From Bretschneidera sinensis (Eukaryota; Streptophyta; Magnoliopsida; Brassicales; Akaniaceae), in contig CM043697.1 in NCBI GenBank assembly GCA_023935145.1, forward strand, positions 43,916,501 to 43,980,500: a stretch of DNA of 64,000 nt. Direction: 5' to 3'. Below the pieces are notes generated by a model that saw only the letters and a program-made list of their open reading frames with translations, had not been told where the DNA came from and did not search any database. A program made the translations under genes and the position numbers. Of the stretch, positions 11,290 through 24,600 are shown piece by piece. Position 1 is the first letter of the stretch; each line of letters begins with the position of its first letter.

Positions 11290-11296
11290 TATAAAT
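11290..11296 (+). promoter_or_regulatory. TATA-like box for CASP-like gene
   Basis: TATAAAT lies 79 bases before the start codon at 11375. A CT-rich leader (TCTTTCTCTCTCTCAC) and a poly-A run follow, a common plant 5' leader layout. Confidence 0.5.
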
Positions 11297-11374
11297 TTCG
11301 TCTATAGTAGTACTATTTTTCTTGTTGTCTTTCTCTCTCTCACAAAAAAAAAAAAAAGAAGATAGAAAAATAAA

Positions 11375-11610
11375 ATGGAGAACCAGTACAAGCCAAGCAG
11401 CATGGATGTGAAGGTGGTGGAGAGAAGTTCAAGGAGAGGAAGATGTTGTGATGTGATGCTGCGGATTCTGGTGGTGGTCTTTACACTAGTGGTTGTGATT
11501 GTGGTAGCTATTGACAAGGAGACCGAGACTGTTTCTGTTACTATTATCAATACCTTACCCTCTTTACAAGTTCCTGTTACAGCCAAATGGCAGTATATGT
11601 CTGCCTTTGT
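11375..11610 (+). CDS. CASP-like membrane protein, exon 1 only
   Basis: The exon encodes about 78 residues: a basic N-terminus ending RSSRRGRCCDVMLR, one membrane segment (ILVVVFTLVVVIVVAI), then DKETETVSV and the conserved LPSLQVPVTAKWQYMSAFV block. This is the start of CASP-like (CASPL1, DUF588) proteins, four-helix plasma-membrane proteins related to Casparian strip scaffolds. It ends GCCTTTGT followed by a good donor GTAAGT, at the phase where family members split the valine codon before YF. I found no second or third exon in the next 2.4 kb before unrelated repeats, so this is either a gene with a disrupted downstream part or an orphan exon. Confidence 0.75.
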
Positions 11611-13659
11611 GTAAGTTTCCCTCCTTTCCTAATAAATTATCATTTTATCTTTTGTAAGTGTTGTGCTACACATAACGAATGAGATATTGTCTCCACTTGG
11701 TTGATGATCTCGGGTGACTGAAGGGGGTGGCACCCACCGGTGTCCCCCTAGTAGGGCTCAACCCAGCCTATGAGGACTTTTGACAAACATTTCTGATACA
11801 CGATTAGCAAAATCCACAAACTATGCTCTCCAATCAGACTATCCATCCTAAAAGGTTTACAACAAAAAATGCAATTATATTTATGTAAAATATATAATCG
11901 TAAGATATTGATTATGAAAACAACAATAGCAAGCAAGCATAAAATCTATCACAACATTGGTAGAAAACTTTCCGATGCACAACATATTACATTTTTAAAA
12001 CGACTATAATTCAGCTTGCAAATTCATCAGACCTATCTATTCTAATGAGATAATGCTTTGCAGAAAGAGTCAGAATAGGACCTGCTTCTCCCTAGTATCC
12101 CGAATGTCTGCTAATGAATCAGTGATTCTGTAATCAATGGCTAAACTAATACAAGTCATCTGGACTATGAGAAATTGCCAATGCAAAAGTACATTATATC
12201 AGTTTTTACAATATAAAAAGGAAGATACCACTTGCAATATTAATTACTCTGCAAAGAGGTACCCATGTTAATAAAATAAGAACTGTGTATTATTCATTAA
12301 AAGAACTTCTCACAGGACATAGATCACAAGCGTCTGCGCGCTTTAATGGGTCAGATGAATAACACTTGAACAAATCAAAACAACAGAGACACTCAAGAGG
12401 AGCTTTCTGATATGGATATTGTGCAAACCATGCAAGAAGGTAAGCACAAGTGGTCAAAGCATAGGGTATTGTGAAGGCCACAATTTCTTTTCATTGTGAT
12501 GGGAATCACTAGGCGAGGGATGATTTCCCGAGTTGCAAGATGCTTAAGGAGGTCATTTGGGACTATAAAAGAACACAATCAGAGATGATTGTGGCTCTTA
12601 AGGATGATGAAGACTCGTTGGGGGACGAGGACTGCAGTGATGATGACTGATGAGACTAAGAGCTTGGAGCTTGTCTGTGATGCCCAATTGAAAACAACAT
12701 TATTGCCGAAAAATAATGTTGACTAATGCCATTTCACCAGCAATCAATTTACCTTTATTCTTAGATCAAAACTGGTTAAATGTAAGCTTCCCCATTTTAG
12801 CATGGCAATTCTTCAGAAGAAATTAGAGGCACAGATGTTTTGTGCCATTTGATGGAGTTCATGACTTTTTTTCCCTCCCAAACATCAGTTATATGGCCAA
12901 AATAATTGGTTATTTTTCTTAAATAAATTAAACTAGAGACGTGATGCCCGCACGCAAACACATAGGGATACTATGCACGAAAAGATAGTTTAGAAAGCAT
13001 CAGAGATAGCAAGCAAGAACGAAATTTTACTTCACAAGCAGGAAGAAATTTGCATATTTGCTGCCAGCAACTGAAACCCACTCAGGTTCAACATCTGCAT
13101 TTTCAATACTCAAGTTGGGTTTCAACTTTGCCAGTACAGGAAGCAGACGAAGTATTTCTTTGTGTTGCACTGTTGCCTACAAACAGCATTACAATTCTGA
13201 TTCAACACAATATCATGAACCATGTCAAGTTCACAATAGTTGATGGAAAAAAGGGGAAATTTTGTTTGGTTGCAGAGATAATTAAGTAATAAGAAGACAA
13301 AAATTTATATCCTAAATACATTTTAGTAACAATTATCTGAAGAAAATCCCCCCTTCCCTGCAAAAAAAAAATGCCGTGGAGGTGGGCAAATGGCTCCATT
13401 AAATAAATTTATATCCTAAAACATCCATCTGGCTAAATTGATATTGGGGAGAGAGAACAATAGTAGCATACACCAAAATTCAGCCGAAAAGGATTGACTG
13501 AATACTTGCCATAGGCAACTGAAATTCTTTTAGATTTACATTAAACCCATAAAATTTCTTCCACACACAATTCTTACTGTTTTTCTTCCATTGCCAGCAA
13601 GGACACCAGCAGGCTACTTTCAAAACAGTGAACGTGAAATTTGGACGAAAAATGCTATT
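11611..13659. other. Unassigned stretch after CASPL exon 1
   Basis: No CASPL exon 2 was recognised. A short open plus-strand segment around 12525-12650 ends in an acidic tail (DDEDSLGDEDCSDDD) before a stop. It could be a degraded exon but matches no family I know. The rest looks non-coding. Confidence 0.35.
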
Positions 13660-13989
13660 TAGCCCAGTTCAAATTAGTAGCTGTACTCTAAAAAACATTA
13701 AGGAAGAGAGAGTTAGCTCTGGGCTTCCCCTAAGAGAAACAAAAGACTTGTGAAGTGCAGAAGCCAAAGAAGCCTCTTTACCGAACTTTGGCTCAATTTT
13801 ATTTTTGAAAAAAAGGAATATACGAGAAACTAACATGTTACCTATCAAACTATGCAAATATCTGCATCTATATACCTAACTCAATAGACTACTGTAAGTA
13901 AATTTACAAACAAGGGGAGAAAATTTCACCGGTAAATAAGAAATATATGAAGTACAATTAACAAAACAAGCATTCAATTATTCACTTTG
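13660..13989 (-). repeat. Duplicated piece of tubby-gene intron 2
   Basis: This segment matches 19742-20237 of the tubby-like gene in the same orientation: AGCTGTACT, then CATTAAGGAAGAGA, GGGCTTCCCCTAAGAGAAAC, and AACATGTTACCTATCAAACT through to CAAGCATTCA(A/G)TTATTCAC. It runs up to the exon 2 splice donor and includes the last few exon bases (AATCAA on the minus strand), then is cut by the LINE 3' end. It lacks the roughly 140-bp LINE tail present at 19773-19912. Confidence 0.85.
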
Positions 13990-16195
13990 ATTTTTTGATA
14001 AGTGAAATGTATTAAAGAAAAAAAGCACCAATTGGTGTAACCTATGTAAAAAGGCTATCTATAGGAGAGAAACTCCACAAAATCTATAAAATCAAAATCA
14101 TTTACAAAAGAATTCTCTTTGATTAAAAAAAAATAAGCCATTGAATCATATTTCTCTAGTTATATCAATAGGTCTCTCGAAGCCTTCAAATGCTCTACGG
14201 TTCTTCTCAAGCCAAACAATCCAAAAGACAGAAAGTGAGATCATAGAGTAAACTTTCTTGAGGTTCTTAGGGGCCCGAAGTCTACTCCAAGCCGACACTT
14301 CATCTAATACCGATCCGACGCACACCCAAGAGACCCCCAAAACCTTATAAGTCATTTCCCACAAGGCTCTAGCTAAAGAGTACTCCATCAAAAGATGAAA
14401 CACAGACTCAACACATCATTTGCAGATGAAACAATGGTTCACCAACACCCTTCCCTTTCTTTGCAAATTATCAAGCGTTGGTATATTTTCCAAAGAGGTC
14501 TCCAAAAAAAAAAACTCACTTTCTTTGGGGCTTCGGAGCACCAAATTGCTTTCCACGGGAAGTTGATGGATCCATCCACAAGAGACCAGACTAGAAGTAT
14601 CTTATAAAAAGATTTCACCTCAAAATCTTTGTCTGGGTTGTCCCTCCATTTCATCGCATCCTCTTTAGATAAGTCAAAATTAAAGCTATATAAACTTTCC
14701 AAGAAGCTTTGCACCTTCTAAATCTCCCAATTGTTAACATTGCAGATGAAAGACACATCCCACGAGATAACACCATTGACCACCGAGATGCAAGAAAAAA
14801 TAAGAGCTTCTTTATCCCTCGCAATTTCAAAGATTTCCGGGAATCGATCTTTAAATGGGCTGTTCTCGAACCATGTATCATGCCAAAGCCGCGTTCTCCT
14901 TCCATCACCAACCATCACCAAAAGATGAGGACTCAAGGCTTCCCAACCATTCCGAATCCAACTCCACACTCCTACACCGTAAGCCCCCTTCTTTTCTTAG
15001 ACGTCCACCCGCAAGAATCCAATCCAAACTTAGCTTTCACCACTTTCCTCCAAAGATGATCCCTTTCCACAATAAACCTCCATAACCATTTCCCCAACAA
15101 AGCTTTATTGAACAAGGTACTTTATACCTAATCCCCCTCTATCTAACGGTTGCTTAACCACTCCCCATCGCACCAAGTGAAATTTGTGCTCCTCCCCAAT
15201 ATTGCCCCAAAAGAATCTTCTTTGAATATCCTCCAACCTTTTAGCCACACCACTAGATGTAGGAAATAAGGACATAAAATAGATAGGAGAGACTAGAGAG
15301 AGTGCTTTTAATGAGAGTGAATCTTCATCCTTTAGAGAGAAGAAGATTCTTCAAACCGGCTAACCGCTTTTCAAATCTCTCCACGATGGGATTCCACACA
15401 CATGAAACTTTAAATTTGGCACCAAGAGGGAGACCAAGATAAGTGAAGGGGAAGAGTCCTTTCCTTGCACCCTAACAAACTAGCAAGAAAACGATCATTA
15501 ATGTTCTCATCAAGAGGAATCAAATCATTCTTACTAAGATTAACTTTGACCTCGAAAGCCGCCTCAAAACAGAGAATGATACATTGAATATGCAAGATTT
15601 GATGAGCTTCTACCTCCCAAAAAACAATTGTGTCATCGGCCAAAAGAAGATGAGACACACTTACACTTATTCCTTCTCTCCCTACCTTAAAGTCACTTAA
15701 AAGTCTTCTCTCAACCGCTGTCAACAACATCTTGCTCAAAGCCTCCATAACCAAAGTGAACAAAAAATGGGAAAAAAGATCCCCTTATCTCAAACCCTGT
15801 GAGGCTTTAAAATACCTGGAAGGACAACCATTAATAAGGATAAAAAAAGATGTTGAAGAAATATATTTAAAGATCCACTTGCACCACTTGTCCTCAAAAC
15901 CCATCCTCTTCAAAAGGTAGATCACAAAGCTTTAACTCACATGATCAAATGTTTTCTCCAAGTCAAGCTTGCAAATCACTCCACCCCTCCATCTTTTAAG
16001 TCGGAATCCACCACTTCGTTAGCAATTAAGGCGGCATCCAAAATTTGCCTTTTATACACAAAAGTATTTTGAAAATGACTCACTACTTTAGAAATCACTT
16101 TTTTTAAATCTACAAGTGAAGACCTTCAAAAGAAGTTTATAAATGCAACCAACAAGACTAATAGGCCGAAAATCTTTGATATTGGGTGGGTTGCT
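13990..16195 (-). mobile_element. 5'-truncated L1-type LINE
   Basis: Minus-strand non-LTR retrotransposon. It begins within the reverse transcriptase fingers ([15 protein letters not shown], near 16185), contains the catalytic box LLLADDTIVFW near 15615-15655, and continues into the C-terminal part (WHDTWFENSPFKDRFPEI) and the zinc-binding RVT domain (FHLLMEYSLARALWE, FWIVWLEKNRRAFEG). It ends with the usual plant LINE 3' end, a GCACC-rich stem then CTTATCAAAAAA. Frameshifts and stops show it is inactive. The endonuclease half is absent, as expected for incomplete target-primed reverse transcription. Confidence 0.9.
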
Positions 16196-16823
16196 CCTCT
16201 CATCCCATCACCCACACCAACGACGAAGGCACTGAAACTCAATTAGGGTTCAACAGATATTTTGTTTTCAAACCAATAACGAAAACAGCAACAATAGCCA
16301 CTGGCTAATGCACGAAATTTCCCTCGATGACGAACAAAGCCAAGGCTGTGGTTTTGTTATTTGTCAAATCGCAAACAAAGACAATGTTGCCGTTGATGAA
16401 TCATCGTCTGCTTTGAGAAGCTGCAAACATAAGACCTAACCCAAAGACAAGCCAATCAAAGTTACCAAGAAACCTCCCAAGTCCAATCATACCCAAACTG
16501 GTCAAGAAACTGATCATCAGGAAACTGGGGGCTCTATTGTTACTATCGATCATCATCATGTTGAGGATATGGGTCACCCAACGGATCTGTTGCCTGTGGA
16601 ATTGGTAGAATCCAATCTGATAATTCGAGACCCATTACAACATGATGGGTTCTATCAAGATTCATTGATGACAGAGACTCAGACTTTATTGATGTCAGAG
16701 ATTGAGGCATTGTTAATGGCAGACACTGAGACTCTAAACACAAGTGATGATGATACAGAGATCTATCAAGAACTGTGGAATGAATTGCTTCTGCCTAATC
16801 AATATTTTGTGGGAATGAATTGA
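16196..16823 (+). pseudogene. NAC transcription factor C-terminal fragment
   Basis: Plus-strand reading shows DEGTETQLGFNRYFVFK, then after a one-base shift SHWLMHEISLDDEQSQ and GFVICQIANKD. This resembles NAC subdomains D and E (W(V/L)MHEY...VxCxI). After a stop (KHKT*) an open frame runs to a terminator at 16823, with acidic, Asp/Glu/Leu-rich sequence (MTETQTLLMSEIEALLMAD) and an ending WNELLLPNQYFVGMN that could be an activation tail. The N-terminal DNA-binding subdomains A-C are missing and the fragment abuts the 5' end of a LINE. It is a pseudogene or a strongly divergent last exon. Confidence 0.55.
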
Positions 16824-17849
16824 TACAGTGACCAATTATTTGTATTGCTTTCTTTTCTGGATAAGGAAATTTGATTGAACTGGCACTTTAGCCTAATTTG
16901 GTAGCGTCAAATATAAACCATTCTTGTAAGATATATATTAGAGAGAATTTCATATATATTTTCTCATTCAAGCCCTGTAACATTGATAATTTGTTGCTCT
17001 TCTTTATGTTTTACTTTCAACTTGATGGGTGATTATCCACCACTTTATCATTATCAAATCATCTTCTGTTCCACTAGAGTCAAGTACATAAAAGGTCTGA
17101 TGATTGAGCATTATCAATGACCCAAACTCGAGGAATTGTACCTTGTAAGTGGAGCTTACTTGGACCCAAGAGTCTGCATATTCTTACCATGATCCAGTAG
17201 CCTCTCAAACGTTTTAACCCCCTTTCTTTCTTTAAAGATTTTGGGGTAATGCCACTCTCTGAACCTGAGTTGGACTTTTCATCACATGTTAAAATTGTAA
17301 TTTATGTTCTGAGTACCAAAAGAAAACCTATGGAAGAAAGCCCCTTATCTTCATTATTTCCCATGGGTCCCATCTTCATTTCAAATTCCAGTCACCACAA
17401 TGTTTCTATCATTCAACAATAACAGCAAGAATGCGAAAGAATAGTGCTATCCTTACATCCGTTATTTTTTTAGTATTTAAGACACCCAAGCAACTCCAAT
17501 GTTAATCGCCTCTCATTGGTAATTTATGCTATTTTACCATTAATGAAATCACAAATAAACCACAGGTATCTCCATTAATAATTTTTGGAAAACTCTCACT
17601 GGTAATGTGGTTGTTTGTTTTAGGTGTCTTAATTTACGGTAGAAATTTAATTACTCGCTAGGAAATAAACTTAACCCGGGCTAAAAGACTGGAAAAAATT
17701 GACTAGCATTAGTCAAATGTTACCACCTTGAGAAACTGATTTGTATCAAGATATTACAGAAAAAAGAAAAAGGAAAAGGAAACGGGGAAGTCTGTCCTCA
17801 AAGAACTTCTCTAACAAACAGGAAACTAGTTTTCAAAATACACAATTAA
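16824..17849. other. Intergenic between NAC fragment and tubby gene
   Basis: No coding sequence recognised. The first 200 bases may be the former NAC 3' UTR. Confidence 0.4.
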
Positions 17850-18187
17850 CAGGAAAAGCAAAATTACAATGACACTGACTAATTGCCTTCAGTGAGAAAT
17901 GAGAAGCACGTTTGCAAGAGCACAACCAATACAGCAACACAGCAGGCGAACGTTCCACTCAAAATACAAACAGGTATTATGTACAGGGAAAAATTAACAT
18001 CAAAGCCCTTGAGTGCTCAGATTGAAATCAAAAGAAAAAGAAACTGGACCACCTAGAAGCTCTGTTGCAGAACACTCCGACTCCATGGCACCAGAATTCA
18101 ATTCCCAACCTTCTTTCATTACTTATGGTAGCTTCTGGTAGCGCATGTCAGTCAACAGTCAAGAGCTTTAACAATTTCTTACCTGGA
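17850..18187 (-). other. Probable 3' UTR exon of the tubby-like gene
   Basis: On the minus strand the stop at 18655 is followed within about 12 bases by AGCAG|GTATTA, a plausible donor, and TTTTACTCCAG near 18188 is a plausible acceptor. The downstream sequence is T/G-rich and UTR-like, ending around 17850. If used, the intron lies entirely in the 3' UTR. This is prediction from splice-site sequence only. Confidence 0.45.
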
Positions 18188-18654
18188 GTAAAATGCAAGA
18201 TTACTGAAAATTGACTGACTGAAAGTGCCAAGAGTTTGAAATTATGTCAATACTTCACATGAGTTCACAAATCAACCAAAACTCAAATCATATCCAGTGA
18301 CATTGGTATATAACTATTGTGAACCACCGAAGTGATTAGTTATGACTAAAGAGAAGGATTTTGAGTGTAAGTATATATTTTGATTTTCTTTTTTGGTACA
18401 TAACAGTAATTATCTTGAGTGGCCAAGTTATGTGGGACTTTGCTAAAGAAAATTCCAACATTATTTGACATCACTAAAGAGACATAAGTCAATTGATTTG
18501 ACTTAGCATCTTAGCAGATAAGAGCATGAACATCGGTCATTTGAAACAAATGGATAACGCAAAACTCATTCAACTATTTGTCTAAGTGAAGACAACGAAA
18601 AAACTCATTTAGCTACGGGGAACACAACTATTATGGTTAATACCTGCTTTTTAG

Positions 18655-21600
18655 TCATTCACAAGCAATCTTAGTGTCAAAGCTGCTGAGACATATGGCA
18701 AACGCCTGGAAAGCTGAGATCGGATACTGATAATCCATGGTGAACACATCCTTCCCAACTTTCCCAAACTGGAGAATGACATTCTCATGCTCCTGTCCAG
18801 CAGGTCCATTCTCTGGAGAAGCAACCAGCTGAAAATTCTTAACTGATGCCACTGTTACTCGTCCATTGAAGTTCAGACACCAGCACTGAAGTTGTTCATG
18901 CCACCTGGGGGCCTTATTCCTTAACACCAGCATTCCACCTTTTTGGCAAGACAAAGGTCCAGATGAGAAATTCTCCATGCGGGTTGATTTCGATCTAAAA
19001 AAAGGGAGGGACAGATATGTATCTAGATTGCTGTGCAAAAATTCAGTCTGCGTTGGAGCCACACCTCCTGGATCAACAGCAGAGGCGGGGATGGCATTCA
19101 TATCACATTGCATTCTCCTTGGACCTCTAGTTTAATTTGTCAATTTCGGTTAGTATATTGAGAACTAACAGAGAATCAAAGTATAATCACCCCCAATTAA
19201 TAGTATACAGTACACACACGGGGACACAGAGAGATTGTAAAGTGCAATTAATATCATCTTTGCCATTCTACATAACATTTTATTTTTGCGGGAAAATTCA
19301 TAGACACATCTTGCTTACCTAGAGCCCAAGACATTCAACTCATACAAGATGTGGGCTACAGGATAGTTGCCAGTTGGGACTCTGGGGGAGACCTGTTTCA
19401 TATTAACAAACCTTGTGGAGCGACTTTTAGTAACCTTGGCTCCAGCATTTGGGGGCTGCGCATCACAGATTGTGAACTTGGTCCCAAGAAAGTTAGATCT
19501 ATCATGACACAAATTAAGATGTTAAACTTGAGACCTGCAAACTAAGTAAAAGAAACAAGTCACATCACATTCCAGCTGAACACACCTTAACTTTCCAATG
19601 TAGGTGCTGCTTCCTTTCGACATATCATCACAATTTAATGAGATAATGTAGTCTGTGCAAGTGGGCCGTCGACACTTCCGTGCAGCAAGAAGGAACTTCC
19701 CGTCATCATTTGAAGCTGCCAAGAGACCAGAGAAAGCGCAAAACTGTTCAAATTAACAGCTGTACTAAAAACATATTTTTTTTATAAGTAAAAATTGTAT
19801 AAAAACCAAGGGGGTGAAACCCATTTACAAAAAAACTATTTATATAATAGTAGATCCAAAAAAATATAAAATATATACTCCGTATATTTTTTTGATAAAG
19901 TAGATAAAAAAAATATTAAGGAAGAGATAGGTAGCTTTGGGCTTCCCCTAAGAGAAACAAAAGATTTTTTAAGTACAGAAGCCAAAGAAACCTCTTTACT
20001 AAACTTTGGCTGGTATACAAGTCGGAGCAGGCTCAATTTTTATTTTTCTTGAAACAAAAGGAACTTACGAAAAACTAACATGTTACCTATCAAACTATGC
20101 AAATATGTGCATATATATACCTAGTTCAATAGACTATTGTAAGCAAATTTACAAATAACAGAAGAAAAATTCACAAATAGATACAATATACATGAAAATA
20201 CAACTAACAAAACAAGCATTCAGTTATTCACCTTGATTTAAGCCAAGGTAAAGATAGTACGTTTGGCGGCTACGGTTTCGTTTTATGTAGCACTGGAGGA
20301 GTGAGTCCCTTGGACCAGGCTGCAAAAAGAATAAACAAAGAGATTGATCAGCAATGTAAACAAAAAGGCAAAATGCTTTGAATACTAGTATCCTCATCAC
20401 AATCAACCATTTCTATCACCCAATAGGAGGAAGAGACCACAATAGTTTCTACTGCTATGCATACTATGCAACACCCAAAAGAAAGCCATATTCCTTAAGC
20501 CAAAACCATAAATAGCTAGCCCTTGAAAGAGTAGCTATCATTTACAAAAGAACACAATCAAGTCAATCCAAAACGCTGCATGCTACGAGTAATGTGTGTG
20601 CCCAGCACTATCCTCCTTAATATACTAGTAGTAAGTAGGACGTGCTATACTTGTGCTTTATGGTTGAGCATTGGTGTATGTGCACCACCTGCTAGAGAGT
20701 GTTGAACTACTTGAAACAGAGCTCTTTACCGTTGACTGAAAAGGTAGAAAGGTTTACAAAAACAACTCTCTCTTACTAGGTAGATTCAAATTATCAACAT
20801 GACCAAAATAAATAGATTGAACGATTTTCATATCTTAAAACTCCTAGACTTAAGTGGTTTCTGATATAATCATTACATCAGGTGGCTCGGTACTTCCATC
20901 AGAAATCAGACATCAAACAGATAAAAATGGACTTTCGTTGGTCCCAAAGATCTACATGATACATGACTATTCTATCCATAAATCTCTTCGACTATTATAT
21001 TTCCTCAACCTGAAAAGCAATTGTACCATCATGCTTTTTTTTATATGCAAAAAATGTTTTAAAGAGCACCAAGAGGGTGCAACCCGCAAAAAAGCTATTT
21101 ACACGATAAGAGCTCCACAAAATCTAAAGGTCTATATCATTCACAAAAAATTTCCCTTTAAACAAAAATTCTGTGTATTGAACCAATTATCTCTAATCAC
21201 TTCAATATCCCTCTCTATGCTATCAAAAGTTGTATGATTCCTTTTGTTCCACACCACCCAAAAAATAGAAAGAGGGATCAAAGAGTAGACTTTCTTAAGC
21301 TCCTTAGAAGCATGAAAAACACTCCAAGCCCACACTTCATCTTTCACGGAGCCCACAACCACTCAAGAAACACCAAAAAAGCTATAAGCCATCTCCCACA
21401 AGCTTCTAGCCAATGAACACTCCAAAAGAAGATGAAATATGGACTCGGCACACTTTTTGAAAATATAACACCTATTAACATGTACTTTCCCCTTCTTTGT
21501 AAATTATCAATAGTAAGAATCTTAACCACACAAAAAAGTTTACTTTTTTAGGGGCATACGGACACCAAATTGCTTTCCAAGGGAAGTTGGGAAACCTTCC

Positions 21601-24600
21601 AAAGAAGTCCCATCAAGAAGAATCTTATAAAACAACTTCAACTCAAAACCTTTATCCGAATTAGACATCCATCTAGCCGTATCCTCTCTTGCCACATCAA
21701 CCCTAGAACAATATAAGGCCTCGAAAAAAACTTTCAACCATCTCAATCTCCTAATCATGGACATTATGAATCAAAGGCACATCCCAAAAAATCGTGTCAT
21801 TGGGATCCGGGTAGCAGTGACCACCAAAACTCCTCTCTTCTTGATAATCCATACACTCCTTATCAATGTATGTGAACATAAAGGAAAAACTGTTAAGACA
21901 ACCCTCATCAATGTGTTAAATCAGCATTAAGATTTAAAACAATAGATACATAAAACTTGCAACAACATAACCATGCGATATATCAATTGTCTCAAAAAGG
22001 GAAACAATTGTAGATTTTCTAGTTGTAATTAATATGAATCTAAAAAAATATCACAAGTGTGTCTATCTTGGTTCAAGTTGGAATCCAACAGAAACAAAAA
22101 GGGTTGCCAAAACATTTAGTTAGTGCTATTACTTTTATATAACATTAATATTCAGAATTAAAGAATAAATTAAAAATAAAACAAATTATTAAAATGATTA
22201 CATTTCCTCTTTACTCCCACATGCCTTATTAAGGGTGTCAAAACCAACCATGCTGTCTTGAAAATTATTTTATCTTCTCTCTTTCTTGTGGAAAGGGAGC
22301 ATGGAATGTACTGGACCTATTGGTTGGAGAGAAATAAGTTATTTGTATGTTCATTAAACCAAATTTAACAAAAGCTACATCATAATATGTATGCTCAAAT
22401 CCCTTCCAACTGCCTGCCATTTTAACTTGCAACGCTGGTGCAGCAAACAGAAATAATTATTTTATCATGCATGTTATGTGAAGAACCATAATTGAACAAA
22501 TAGAATGATCAGAATCAGCCTAACTTCTTGTATCTACGCACCTTGGTAAGGTAATCAACTCAAGCAATGTCGCACCAAAAAAAAATATAGATCCTGAACA
22601 ACAATATTCTTCAAGAACAATACTACTAACCATATCAAGTTGACAATCAAGACTTTATCCTAAATGGAGAAAGCATGACTGTCTTCTAGAACATCAACCA
22701 TGTCAAATAAATGGTTACAAAGATTTTTTTCCTTGCATAATTTGAATATTCTTAGTTGTCGTTAGTTGTTTTTCTAACTTTATTAAGGCTATTCTGCATA
22801 AAATTCTACTCAGGACAAACAGGAGGAAGTTGGCAGCCAAAAGCTAAGACGGAGATTACAGAATGATTTCAGTCAGCAACACTAGTTCCTTATTCTCTCC
22901 TAGTACTCCTATTCAAGAACCAATTAAAAGGGATAGAAATTATATAAACATACTGACCAAATTTATAAACAAAGGACATTGGATTGAAATTATATAAACA
23001 CACAAAAGAAAAAGTAAGATATAAAGCTCAAGTTCATGTATAGCATCCATCATATCCAATGAAATGCCATCAAAATAAAAGATGATGAAGGATGAGATTC
23101 AAGTTTCGGCTAATTCCTATACATTGGCACCAAATTCATGAGCAATAACATGGTCATCCTTGACTACTCATCTATAAAATAACTGTGATGATACCTAAAA
23201 TTAATGAGACTATTAAAGAAAGAAAAAATTTGTACTTTTCTTAATGAGAATATAACGAAATAGCAAAAAGATATATTAAATTCGAAACCCACCAAACTTT
23301 AGCACCAAGGAAAATGAAAGAAAAGAAAAGAATGCCCAACTTGTCCATCTTTCACAGGATGAATCCTAAAACCTAAGTTTATAGTGCAACCATGATCTGG
23401 AAGAAGACAACAAGACACTGCCATGCTCTTATGATGGGAAAGCTTTCTCTTGTGAGCTCTATAGGATCATAATCCACTTCTAAACAATAACACAAAAAAA
23501 GTCTTTGGTTTTTCACATTAAAAGACTCTTATTGCTGGCTACATTAATCTGATTTTTCGTGGCTTGAAATCCTATAATATATAAACAAAACCTATTTAAC
23601 TCCAGGCACAATGAGAAAAATAATATACCCAATTTACAATATGCACATGAAAGAAAATGGGAGAAAGAAGAGAGAGAAGGCAGATATAGAGTTGGGGGGG
23701 TTTCTCGATACCTAGAAGATCAACATCGTCCCTCTGCAACCAATTTCATTGAAAAAGTATATATCCAATACCCAATTTAAAATATTCATATAGAGAGAAT
23801 GAGAGAAAGAAGGGAGATCGGGTTGGGGGAATTATAGCCAACCCTAATCAGAACCACTCAAAAAATCTAATTTGAATATTTAACTCTTTAAATAATTTCA
23901 TACCATTTTTCATAAATCTTGGCATGACTAAGTTTAACAGTATCAAAAGGAAGAAAGAAAATAGTCACTTTATGTTCAATTCTGGAAGGCTAAAATCCTC
24001 AACGGCACTGCTAAGAAATGAAAGCTTCCTTCTTTCCAACAGCAAGCTCATACACAAGATGATAAATCCTTCTTCCCAGCCTATGTCTCTTCCACCTCAA
24101 AGATCCAGTCTTCATTAATTAGATTCTTGGAGCATGGGGTGAGTGAAAGAACCAAGCAATTTAGCTTGGACAGCATACCCTGAGAATAATCCTCATATCA
24201 TCAATTATCTAAAGGCGACCACATCTTAAGCCAGGCAATCTGGATCAAATTTATTCTAAGCATTTTAAAGTTACACTGGACCTCAGAATCTTTGGAAGGC
24301 TTGACCAAGAAAGTCAAAAGACCTTATTAGCACTGGAAACCTCTATGCTAGCATGAGAGAAGTGCTTCTACCAAGGAAGAGTATATAAGATATGAAGTAG
24401 TATTAGCAACACCACCATATTGTAAACTACAACACAAGATGTAACATAACAATAGCATTATTCGAAGTGTCATTAACAAACTTTCATCTAATCATCAAGC
24501 TTAGAGAAATGATGGTAGAGATATGGGTATATCACAACATGAAGAAATAAGTAACAACAAATGCACAAACCGAAACCAATCGAATAACAGCAACCAACAT

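Noticed and set aside
12600..12655. C/D-box snoRNA-like GATGATGA...CTGA arrangement
   Set aside because: The box C to box D distance is only about 47 bases and there is no terminal stem; the motifs fall in a GATGA-rich repeat.
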